In this document: piece by piece, positions 1 to 5,264 of the stretch | Numbering within the stretch: the stretch's first letter is position 1 | Layout: every line of letters begins with the position of its first letter | From: Bacillota bacterium | GTDB taxonomy: Bacteria > Bacillota > Clostridia > Peptostreptococcales > Anaerovoracaceae | Direction: 5' to 3' | Length of the DNA stretch: 5,264 nucleotides | Assembly (NCBI GenBank): GCA_030527065.1 | Contig: JAUNBO010000127.1 | Span: forward strand, 1 to 5,264 | The notes under the pieces: generated by a model | The model's database searches: none | Seen by the model: the letters and a program-made list of their open reading frames with translations, nothing else | What the model was told of the DNA's origin: nothing | Made by a program: the position numbers and the translations under genes

Positions 1-3
1 TGC

Positions 4-603
4 TCACAACCGGTGGATCCGGGTGCAGATCCTCTCCAGCAGCGCCGGCTCGTGGCTGACGATCAGCAGCCCCAGACCCCGTTCCTCCGCTTCCGACAAG
101 AGGACTTCCCAGAGCTGCGCCTGGGTGATGAGGTCCAGCATGGCGGAAATCTCGTCGCAGAGCAGGAAGCGGGTGGCTGGCTGGAGGGCCCGGGCGATGC
201 AGAAGCGCTGCAGCTCCCCGCCGGAAAGCTCTGAGGGATAGCGGTCCATCCAGTCCTGACGGATGTGGAGCCGCTCCAGGGTCAGGGCCTCTGCCGGGGC
301 AGCCTCGTTCAAGGCGTCCCTCAGCCGCATCAGGGGATCCACCGCCTCCTCCGGGTGCTGCCAGATCAGCTGCACCGGGCAGGGGCCTTTCCGGGGCAAA
401 GGTCTTCCCTCCAACAGGATCTCTCCCCGGTCCGGCCGCTCATAGCCCGCCAGCAGACGGCACAGGGTGGTTTTCCCCCGGCCGCTGGGGGCCAGCAGGC
501 CCACCCGCTCCCCGGTCTCTATGGCCAGGTCCGTCTGCTCCAGCACCGGCCTGTGCCTTCGCCGGGAGTAAGCAAAACTCACAGCCTTCGCTTCCAATCT
601 CAC
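4..603 (-). CDS. ABC importer ATPase, second subunit (NikE/DppF/CntF-like), short form
   Basis: This is the second nucleotide-binding subunit of the importer. It should hydrolyse ATP at the inner face of the membrane as a heterodimer with the ATPase encoded just upstream. I chose the GTG at 603, giving 199 residues: it overlaps the upstream stop as GTGA and has AAGGAGG nine bases before it. The open frame runs further upstream to an ATG near 801, but that part has no ABC homology and lies inside the upstream gene. Visible motifs are Walker A at 38-45 (APSGRGKT, Ala in place of the first Gly), Q-loop Q82 (WQHPEEA), signature LSGGE at 126-130 followed by LQR, Walker B ending D150-E151 (CDEISAMLD in place of the common DEPTSALD), and switch H184. 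The protein ends about 15 residues after the H-loop, so it lacks the C-terminal oligopeptide extension. From memory, the Ala Walker A and CDE Walker B recur in a clostridial/archaeal subgroup, so I read them as subgroup traits and not as damage. Substrate unknown. Confidence 0.9.
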   Translation of the reverse strand: MRLEAKAVSFAYSRRRHRPVLEQTDLAIETGERVGLLAPSGRGKTTLCRLLAGYERPDRGEILLEGRPLPRKGPCPVQLIWQHPEEAVDPLMRLRDALNEAAPAEALTLERLHIRQDWMDRYPSELSGGELQRFCIARALQPATRFLLCDEISAMLDLITQAQLWEVLLSEAEERGLGLLIVSHEPALLERICTRIHRL

Positions 604-1541
604 AGATCCTTCCCTCCTTCCTGCGGATACAGGCAGCGGACGGTCCCATCCTCCGTCCGGCGCAGGGGAATGCTCCCCGCCTCCCGGCAGGACTCCCGGC
701 AACGGGGACATCTGGGTGCAAAAAGACAGCCCTCTGCTTCCCCCGCCAAAGGCTGGCTGCCGGGAAGGGCCGCAAAGCCGTGGGCCGGCATGGCATGCCA
801 AAGAGCCCTGGTGTAGGGGTGACGCAGCCGGTCCGCCTCTTCAAAATTTGCGGCGGGCAGTTCTTCCATGGTCTCTCCGGCGTAAAAGACCGCCACCCGG
901 TCGGCTACGGTCAGAGCCAGCTCCAGATCGTGGGTGATGAACAGCACCCCCGCCCCTTCGTCGGCAATTTCCCGGAAGTGGCCCAGGATCCGCCCGGCAG
1001 CGCCGGCGTCCAGCCCCGGTGTGGGCTCGTCGGCAATGACCAGCTGCGGCCTTTCCAGCACGGCGGTGGAAATCAGCACCCGGCGGGCCATGCCGCCGGA
1101 AAGCTCAAAGGGGTAGAGCCTTTCCGTTTCCGGAGCCAGGCCGTACCGGTCCAGCACCCTCCGGCAGTTCTTCCGGGACGCTTCGTCCTTGCGCCCCCGG
1201 CGGATCTGGGCTCCCACCTGCATCAGCGGGTCCAGATAAGTCACGCCCTGGGGCACCAGGACCAGTTCCCGGCCTCTGAGGGCCTTTGCCCTTTCCGGCG
1301 TCAAGGGCTGCCCCTTGTATCGTATGGTCCCTTCCATATGGCTGTTGTAAGGCAGAAGGCCCAGAATGCCGTGGGCCAGCAGGCTTTTCCCGGATCCGCT
1401 GGCTCCCACCACCGCCACCACCTGCCCCCGGCCAATGGTGAGGGAAAGGTCCCGTATGACGGACAGCTGCCGCTTGCGCAGGCCCCGTTCATATTGCGTG
1501 AAGCTGACGGACAGCTCTTCGATTTCCAGGATCGGTATCAT
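600..1541 (-). CDS. ABC importer ATPase, first subunit (NikD/DppD-like) with Cys-rich C-terminal extension
   Basis: This is the first ATPase subunit of the importer, acting in the cytoplasm. I place the start at the ATG at 1541 (313 residues, MIPILEIEELSVSF) because GGAGG lies five bases upstream, just after the stop of the second permease. An ATG at 1559 would add six residues and overlap that permease, but it has no better ribosome site. Motifs are Walker A G46-S53 (GASGSGKS), Q-loop Q98 (VPQ), signature LSGGM at 147-151, Walker B ending D171-E172 (IADEPTPGLD), and H204 (ITHD). The C-terminal part has the family HPYT motif (241-244) and the oligopeptide/nickel extension with FAPRCP. Cysteines lie at 272, 278, 281, 285 and 303. 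A C-x5-C-x6-C-x17-C set of this kind binds a [4Fe-4S] cluster in at least one DppD homologue; binding here is inferred. The stop overlaps the GTG of the next gene, so translation is probably coupled. Confidence 0.95.
   Translation of the reverse strand: MIPILEIEELSVSFTQYERGLRKRQLSVIRDLSLTIGRGQVVAVVGASGSGKSLLAHGILGLLPYNSHMEGTIRYKGQPLTPERAKALRGRELVLVPQGVTYLDPLMQVGAQIRRGRKDEASRKNCRRVLDRYGLAPETERLYPFELSGGMARRVLISTAVLERPQLVIADEPTPGLDAGAAGRILGHFREIADEGAGVLFITHDLELALTVADRVAVFYAGETMEELPAANFEEADRLRHPYTRALWHAMPAHGFAALPGSQPLAGEAEGCLFAPRCPRCRESCREAGSIPLRRTEDGTVRCLYPQEGGKDL
601..619 (-). promoter_or_regulatory. Ribosome binding site and GTG start of the second ATPase
   Basis: AAGGAGGGAAGG (608-619) lies inside the last codons of the first ATPase and precedes a GTG at 601-603. 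The GTG shares bases with the upstream TGA (GTGA). This arrangement decides the start: the next upstream ATG would add 66 residues with no family similarity. The overlap predicts coupled translation and a near 1:1 ratio of the two ATPases. Confidence 0.8.
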
Positions 1542-1554
1542 ATAAGCCTCCTCA
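1539..1554 (-). promoter_or_regulatory. Ribosome binding site deciding the start of the first ATPase
   Basis: The TGA of the second permease (1552-1554) runs straight into GGAGG (1547-1551), five bases before the ATG at 1539-1541. The alternative ATG at 1557-1559 is upstream of this site and inside the permease gene, so the downstream start is preferred. Confidence 0.75.
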
Positions 1555-2376
1555 TTCATGTGCGCTGGCAGGAGACAGCAGGCGGCGCAGACGTTCTCCC
1601 AGGGAAGCGAACAGCACCACCACCGCCACCAGGGACAGCCCGGGGAACAGAGCCAGCCACCATTTTCCCGTGGTGAGGTAGCGCATGCTCTCAGACAGGA
1701 TGATCCCGATGGCCGGCTGCTCCGGCGGCAGACCGAAGCCCAGGAAAGTGATGGCAGCCTCGTGGAGAATGGCGTGGGGGAAGAGCAGGATCAGGCCTGC
1801 GAGGAACTGAGGCAGAAGATGGGGCAGCATGTGCCGCCGGACCCGCCGCCACCGGGACACCCCCAACTTTTCCGCCGCCAGCAGGTAGGGGGCCTGCCTC
1901 AGCTGTAAGATTTCCCCCCGGACCACCCGGGCCAGAGAGGTCCAGTGGCTCAGGGCCACTCCCGCCACCACGCCGAAAAAGCCCTTGCCACAGGCGATGG
2001 AAATGAGCATCACCAGCAGAATATGAGGAATCCCCATCACCAGGTCTATGATCCAGGATATCACAGCGTCGGTCTTCCGGCCCAGGGTGGCGGAGGCCAC
2101 GCCCAGGGCCAGGGCCACCAGGGCGCCTACGGCGGCGGCAAGGGCGCCGATGCGGATGCTCAGGGAAAGTCCCGCCAGGGTGCGTACAAACATGTCCCGG
2201 CCCATCCAGTCCGTGCCGAAGGGATACCGGAAACAGGGGGCCAGGTCCTTCCGGGAAAAATCGCTGACCATGGCCTGCTCCGTCAGCAGCAGCCCCGCCA
2301 CGGTGACCGCCGCAAGAAGGACCCCTGCCGCAGCGAACCAGATCAGCGCCCGGCGGCGCCCGCTGCTCTCTCTCAT
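1552..2376 (-). CDS. ABC importer permease, second subunit (NikC/DppC/OppC-like)
   Basis: This inner-membrane permease of 274 residues pairs with the permease encoded just upstream to form the import channel. The N terminus has a first hydrophobic segment (about 11-32) and then the DppC/OppC hallmark FGTDWMGRD (53-61), which precedes the main membrane domain. Further hydrophobic stretches lie near 70-98, 104-127, 133-150, 188-205 and 240-262. The cytoplasmic EAA loop, which docks onto the ATPase, runs from about 164 to 188 (LAAEKLGVSRWRRVRRHMLP), and EAAITFLGFGLPP follows at 206-218, as is usual in this family. The length is typical. The ATG overlaps the upstream TGA as ATGA; a G-rich tract (AAGGGGGG) lies about a dozen bases upstream but is not an ideal ribosome site, so expression probably relies on translational coupling. 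Nothing appears truncated. The permease family does not reveal the substrate. Confidence 0.95.
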   Translation of the reverse strand: MRESSGRRRALIWFAAAGVLLAAVTVAGLLLTEQAMVSDFSRKDLAPCFRYPFGTDWMGRDMFVRTLAGLSLSIRIGALAAAVGALVALALGVASATLGRKTDAVISWIIDLVMGIPHILLVMLISIACGKGFFGVVAGVALSHWTSLARVVRGEILQLRQAPYLLAAEKLGVSRWRRVRRHMLPHLLPQFLAGLILLFPHAILHEAAITFLGFGLPPEQPAIGIILSESMRYLTTGKWWLALFPGLSLVAVVVLFASLGERLRRLLSPASAHE

Positions 2377-3365
2377 TTCCGCACCGCCCCCCTTCTGATC
2401 TTCGGGTCTATCACCCCGTACAGGAGATCGGCGATGAGATTTCCTCCGAAAACAATGGCGGCGCTCACCACGGTGATCCCCAGCAGCAAAGGCATATCTC
2501 CCCCCAGCCCTGCGCTGACGGCGGCCTGCCCCAGCCCGGGATAGGAAAACACCTGCTCCACCAGCACCGAACCGCCGAAGATCTCGCTGACGGAAGCAAA
2601 CTGCAGGGTCACCGCCGGCAGGGCCACGTTCCGCAGACCGTGGCGCAGCACCAGGGAACGCCCGTCCTCTCCCCTGGCCCGGGCAAAAAGAATGTAGTCC
2701 GACTCCATCACGTCCGCCATCTTCTCCCGGGTATGGAGAGCGATGTTGGCAATGCCGGTGATGGACAGGGTCAGGGCCGGAAGGAAGGCGTGACGCAGCC
2801 GGTGAAGAAGGGTAACGCTGTCCCCGTCCATGCCGATGGGGACGCTGAAGCCGATGGGCAGCAGCCCAAGCCAGACAGAGAAGACCAACAGAAGAAGGAG
2901 GGCCAGCCAGAAGGCCGGGGTGCCGGAGATCAGCAGGCAGTATCCCCGGATGAGCTTATCCGGCAGGCGGCCCCGAACGGCGCCGGCAACGACCCCCAGA
3001 GCCAGTCCCAATATCCCGGACAGGACCCAGGCTGAAGCCAGCAGCCACAGGGAATTGGACAAACGCTGGCCTATCACCTGCTCCACGGGCTGCCGGTAAA
3101 GCAAAGACGTGCCCATATCCCCCTGCAAAACGTCTGTCAGCCAGCCCAGATACCGCTCCACCGGAGGCGTGTCCACGCCCCAGTAGGCTTCCAGCTGCTC
3201 TATCTGCTCCGGGCTCATGGAGCCCAGGGCTGCCTGCCCCACGTTGGTCTGCAAGGGGTCCAGGGGAGAAACGGACATGAGGGCAAAGGCCGCTATGCTG
3301 ACGCCCAGCAGCAGCAGGGCCATCCGCAGCAGCTTTTTCCCGGCAAATCCCGCCCGGTGCTTCAT
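2373..3365 (-). CDS. ABC importer permease, first subunit (NikB/DppB/OppB-like)
   Basis: This inner-membrane permease of 330 residues is the partner of the DppC-like subunit that follows. The layout is that of the DppB/NikB family: a first hydrophobic segment (about 12-31), an outside domain (about 32-103) including the GVDTPPVERYLGWL and GDMGTSLLY motifs, then membrane segments near 104-130, 140-170, 193-211, 244-262 and 291-317. The EAA loop lies at about 223-250 (FARARGEDGRSLVLRHGLRN). It is followed by EQVFSYPGLGQ (270-280) and the terminal DPKIRR (320-325), both common at these positions in the family. The ATG at 3365 has AAGGAG eight bases upstream. The gene is separated from the binding-protein gene by a 106-base gap with a strong hairpin, which may set its expression below that of the binding protein. 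Length and motifs are complete. Confidence 0.95.
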   Translation of the reverse strand: MKHRAGFAGKKLLRMALLLLGVSIAAFALMSVSPLDPLQTNVGQAALGSMSPEQIEQLEAYWGVDTPPVERYLGWLTDVLQGDMGTSLLYRQPVEQVIGQRLSNSLWLLASAWVLSGILGLALGVVAGAVRGRLPDKLIRGYCLLISGTPAFWLALLLLLVFSVWLGLLPIGFSVPIGMDGDSVTLLHRLRHAFLPALTLSITGIANIALHTREKMADVMESDYILFARARGEDGRSLVLRHGLRNVALPAVTLQFASVSEIFGGSVLVEQVFSYPGLGQAAVSAGLGGDMPLLLGITVVSAAIVFGGNLIADLLYGVIDPKIRRGAVRK

Positions 3366-3373
3366 CCGCCTCT

Positions 3374-3379
3374 CTCCTT
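3374..3379 (-). promoter_or_regulatory. Ribosome binding site of the first permease
   Basis: AAGGAG lies eight bases upstream of the ATG at 3365, downstream of the intercistronic hairpin. The site is outside the hairpin stem, so ribosomes can load here even when the hairpin is folded. Confidence 0.75.
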
Positions 3380-3399
3380 TCTCTCAGAAATCACAGTAC

Positions 3400-3460
3400 G
3401 TTACTATTCACGGGGCGCCAGGGGGGACGGTTTGCCGGACTGGCGCCCTCGAATAGTAAC
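3400..3460 (-). repeat. Large intercistronic inverted repeat (hairpin) between binding-protein and permease genes
   Basis: Two arms pair almost completely. GTTACTATTC pairs with GAATAGTAAC (10 bp, 3400-3409 with 3451-3460), then comes a 3-by-2 internal loop, then GGGCGCCAG pairs with CTGGCGCCC (9 bp, 3413-3421 with 3440-3448) around an 18-base loop. GTAC on both outer flanks could add four pairs with a CAAA bulge. The element begins 11 bases after the stop of the binding-protein gene. No T-run follows on the minus strand, so it does not look like a standard intrinsic terminator. Hairpins placed like this, as between malE and malF, protect the upstream message from 3' decay and so raise the binding protein over the permeases; that role is inferred here. 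It could also be a copy of a dispersed palindromic repeat. Confidence 0.85.
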
Positions 3461-3471
3461 CAAAGTACAGG

Positions 3472-5103
3472 TCAGGACCAGCTCCACTGATCCACGTTAT
3501 TGAGAATGGACCAGCCGTGGCCGTGGGGATGGATCTTCTGATCCGCCACAGTAAGGCCGTCCCTTACCCAATACAGGTGGTCTATGTTCACCAGCCATAC
3601 CCAGGGAACGTCCCCTTCCTGCACCACGCCGGTGGTTCCGTCCCACTGGGCGTTCTGCCAAAGGGCGTAGGACTCTTCCAGATCGGAAGCCGCCAGAGCT
3701 GTGTCCATATAGGCGTCCACAGTCTCATTGGCATAGGGGGAATACTCCGCAGAGCCGGTATCTCCTATGGTGTGATAGATGTTATAGAGCTCCATGGGCG
3801 TATGGGCGCCCCAGCCCCACATCAGGGGCTCCGCCTGGGCCCGGTCATAAGCGGTGTCCCAGCCCACGCCCTCTATGGTGGTCTCTATGCCCAGGGCCGA
3901 CAGCTGGTTGGCAGTCTCGGCAGCCAGGGCCTGGCGGACGGAATCGCTGCCGGGATAGAGCAGATTCAGGGTCGCCGGCACGCCGTCCTTCACCCGGACG
4001 CCGTCCTCTCCCAAGAGCCAGCCCGCCCGGTCCAGCAGGGCGGCGGCTTCCTCCGGGTCGCAGTCCACCCGGGACGCTTCATGATACCAGGGCAGGCCGT
4101 CGCAGACGCTGTAGGCGGGAGTGCCGTAACCGTTCAGAACATTGTCTATCATCGCTTCCCGGTCCAGCCCCGTATTGATGGCCCGCCGCACCAGCACATC
4201 AGAGGTGAAGTCGTTGCCCACGGCAAGGCCGTCCTCGTCCGTCCCGGCGGCCACTGCCGGGAGATTGAAGCCCCGGTTGTCTACCGTAGCCACAGAAAGG
4301 AGTTCATATCCGTCCACGGACTCTCCCGAATAGGTGGCAGAAGTGTAGGCCACATCCACCTGCCCGGCCCGGGCCGCCAGAAAGGCTGCGTCTTCTTCCA
4401 TGAAAAGAATGGTCACCCGCTCTATCCGGGGAGCCTCGCCGTAATAGTCCGGGTTGGCCTCCAGGATCACCTGCTGCCCCCGGTCCCACTGCCTGAGAAT
4501 GTACCGGCCTGAGCCGATGGGTGCAGAGCCGTAGGCGGCGCTGTCATAGGCGTGCTCCGGCACGAGGCCCACAACGGCCATGGTGTAAGGCCAGATGGAG
4601 AAGGGCCTGGTCATGTGGAAGACCACGGTGGAGTCGTCAATGGCCTCGGCATGGTCCAGCATGGTGAAATCATTGACGGAGCTCGTCCCTTTGCAGAGGT
4701 TGTAGGTGAAGGCCACGTCTTCGGCGGTGAGGGCCTCTCCGTCGGTGAAGCGGGCGTCGGTGCGGATCTTGACGGTCCAGGTCAGGCCGTCGCCGCTGAC
4801 GGCAATGTCTGTGGCCAGGTCGTAAGCGATGGTCAGGTCCGGCTCGGTGACCGTCAGGGTACTCTGGATCAGAGGCTCGTGGACGTGCTCTCCCGCCCCC
4901 CAACCGAAGGCGGGGTCGAAGCCGGATTCCGGCTCCGAGGTGACGCTTATGGCCACCACCACGGAATTCTGAGGCTCTTCCGTCTCAGAGGCCGGCTCCG
5001 AAGCGCCGTTTCCGACACAGCCGGCCGGAAGGACCAGGCCTGTAAGCAGAACTGCCAACAAGAGGGCTTTGCGGGACCGACCTGAAAATGTTTGTGTACG
5101 CAT
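3472..5103 (-). CDS. ABC importer substrate-binding lipoprotein, family 5 (NikA/DppA/OppA-like)
   Basis: This extracellular solute-binding protein of 543 residues should capture the ligand and deliver it to the permeases encoded downstream. The N terminus has basic residues, a hydrophobic core (13-25) and LPAGC, so Cys29 is the likely lipidation site, although Pro at -3 is atypical. A Ser/Glu/Pro-rich linker follows (31-46). Family 5 hallmarks are RFTDGEALTAEDVAFTYN (118-135), IGSGRYILRQWDRGQ (196-210), ANPDYYGEAPRIERV (216-230) and AARAGQVDVAY (243-253). The C-terminal lobe is rich in Trp, and HPHGHGW lies at 525-531 near the end. Cys334 and Cys348 flank a short loop and could form a disulphide. 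AAGGAG six bases before the ATG supports the start. The family binds peptides, nickel and metal-ligand complexes, among others. The His motif hints at a metal or metal complex, but from memory it is conserved in a clostridial/methanogen subgroup whose ligand I cannot name. Confidence 0.93.
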   Translation of the reverse strand: MRTQTFSGRSRKALLLAVLLTGLVLPAGCVGNGASEPASETEEPQNSVVVAISVTSEPESGFDPAFGWGAGEHVHEPLIQSTLTVTEPDLTIAYDLATDIAVSGDGLTWTVKIRTDARFTDGEALTAEDVAFTYNLCKGTSSVNDFTMLDHAEAIDDSTVVFHMTRPFSIWPYTMAVVGLVPEHAYDSAAYGSAPIGSGRYILRQWDRGQQVILEANPDYYGEAPRIERVTILFMEEDAAFLAARAGQVDVAYTSATYSGESVDGYELLSVATVDNRGFNLPAVAAGTDEDGLAVGNDFTSDVLVRRAINTGLDREAMIDNVLNGYGTPAYSVCDGLPWYHEASRVDCDPEEAAALLDRAGWLLGEDGVRVKDGVPATLNLLYPGSDSVRQALAAETANQLSALGIETTIEGVGWDTAYDRAQAEPLMWGWGAHTPMELYNIYHTIGDTGSAEYSPYANETVDAYMDTALAASDLEESYALWQNAQWDGTTGVVQEGDVPWVWLVNIDHLYWVRDGLTVADQKIHPHGHGWSILNNVDQWSWS

Positions 5104-5109
5104 TCGGAT

Positions 5110-5115
5110 CTCCTT
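5110..5115 (-). promoter_or_regulatory. Ribosome binding site of the binding-protein gene
   Basis: AAGGAG sits six bases before the ATG at 5103, a near-ideal Firmicute-type site. It lies downstream of the T8 run, so a transcript ended there would lack it. Confidence 0.8.
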
Positions 5116-5129
5116 CTTCTCTATCAGTC

Positions 5130-5174
5130 AAAAAAAATTACCGGGAAAAGAACGGCGTCCCCATTTTCCTTCGG
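5130..5174 (-). terminator. Terminator-like hairpin with T8 run in the leader of the binding-protein gene
   Basis: On the minus strand CCG-aa-GGAAAA (5164-5174) can pair with TTTTCC-CGG (5141-5149), and the inside can close further as GGAC-GCC-GTTC. A TAA and then eight T residues (5130-5137) follow at once. The stem is 13 bp with two bulges on the 5' side and an AT-rich middle, so it is moderate, not strong. It ends about 26 bases before the ATG at 5103. It may be an attenuator of this operon or the terminator of a gene lying beyond the window. The sequence alone cannot decide. Confidence 0.5.
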
Positions 5175-5206
5175 GGCGCACATTGCCTTCCTGGCAATTT
5201 TCCTTC
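5163..5206 (-). repeat. Three GAAGGAAAAT-like direct repeats in the operon leader
   Basis: GAAGGAAAAT occurs exactly at 5197-5206 and at 5163-5172, and a related GAAGGCAAT lies between them at 5182-5190. Start-to-start distances are 16 and 18 bases. The third copy contributes the 5' arm of the terminator-like hairpin. Evenly spaced copies could be regulator sites, but the words are purine-rich and short, so chance or Shine-Dalgarno-like drift is possible. Confidence 0.4.
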
Positions 5207-5216
5207 TGTTTTCAAT

Positions 5217-5244
5217 TTTGTAACTGGTTTCCCCTTTGCGGCAA
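5217..5244 (-). promoter_or_regulatory. Weak sigma-70-type promoter candidate for the operon
   Basis: TTGCCG (5239-5244) and TACAAA (5217-5222) are separated by 16 bases on the minus strand. It is the best pair I found in the leader, but both hexamers deviate from consensus and the spacer is one short. If real, the transcript would start near 5210 and carry about 105 bases of leader including the terminator-like hairpin. The true promoter may lie beyond the window. Confidence 0.25.
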
Positions 5245-5264
5245 CGGCTGCGAAAGCTGCGTCA

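Noticed and set aside
604..801. N-terminal extension of the second ATPase from an upstream ATG at 801
   Set aside because: These 66 residues overlap the first ATPase in another frame, show no ABC homology, and a well-placed ribosome site precedes the GTG at 603.
1600..1635. GGT/GTG-rich tract resembling a short tandem repeat
   Set aside because: It encodes a Val/Ala-rich membrane helix of the second permease. A similar tract near 1405-1430 encodes the Val-rich strand before Walker A of the first ATPase. Codon use explains both.
780..1676. Long open frame on the plus strand opposite the first ATPase (298 codons)
   Set aside because: It is the antisense shadow of a well-supported ABC ATPase; its translation is low-complexity in Pro, Gly and Gln with no motif.
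3366..3471. Rho-independent terminator in the gap after the binding-protein gene
   Set aside because: The hairpin is strong, but no T-run follows it on the minus strand (GTACTGTGATTTC), so standard intrinsic termination is unlikely.
3517..4512. Long open frame on the plus strand opposite the binding-protein gene (331 codons)
   Set aside because: It is fully antisense to a clear family 5 binding protein, has no recognisable domain, and such mirrored open frames are common in GC-rich coding DNA.
5126..5131. TTGACT at the end of the T-run as a -35 box
   Set aside because: A -10 box at normal spacing would fall on the start codon, leaving no leader or ribosome site, so it cannot serve this gene.
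1..5264. Mobile element, CRISPR array, tRNA or defence system
   Set aside because: I saw no transposase, regular spacer-repeat array, tRNA-like fold or toxin/nuclease motif on either strand; nearly all of the window is explained by the transport operon.

Overview
The window holds one complete five-gene operon, all on the minus strand and read from high to low coordinates. It encodes an ABC importer of the nickel/oligopeptide (Nik/Dpp/Opp/Cnt) class: a family 5 substrate-binding lipoprotein (3472-5103), two permeases (2373-3365 and 1552-2376) and two ATPases (600-1541 and 4-603). The order matches nikABCDE and dppABCDF. The DNA is GC-rich, start sites are preceded by strong AAGGAG/GGAGG ribosome sites, and the binding protein looks like a lipoprotein. 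Together these suggest a GC-rich Firmicute, perhaps an Oscillospirales-type gut Clostridium. That assignment is inference from style, not from a marker gene.

Layout. 5104-5264 is an AT-richer leader with no gene. It carries a weak promoter candidate, three GAAGGAAAAT-like direct repeats, a small inverted repeat, and a hairpin followed by eight T residues that looks like an intrinsic terminator or attenuator ahead of the first gene. The binding-protein gene follows. A 106-base gap then holds a strong imperfect hairpin (3400-3460) with no T-run, which fits an mRNA-stabilising or expression-grading element, or a dispersed palindromic repeat. The other four genes are tightly packed: an ATGA overlap joins the permeases, the first ATPase starts about ten bases after the second permease ends, and a GTGA overlap joins the two ATPases. 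The last gene stops at base 4, so anything downstream is outside the window.

How they work together. The lipoprotein captures a ligand outside the membrane and passes it to the permease heterodimer, and the ATPase pair powers import. The substrate is not fixed by the sequence. A His-rich HPHGHG motif near the C terminus of the binding protein, the LSGGM/LSGGE ATPase pair and the short second ATPase resemble nickel or metal-complex transporters as much as peptide transporters. I see no accessory, defence or mobile system. The region is a fairly ordinary transport operon, and its least explained parts are the two non-coding structures and the atypical second ATPase.
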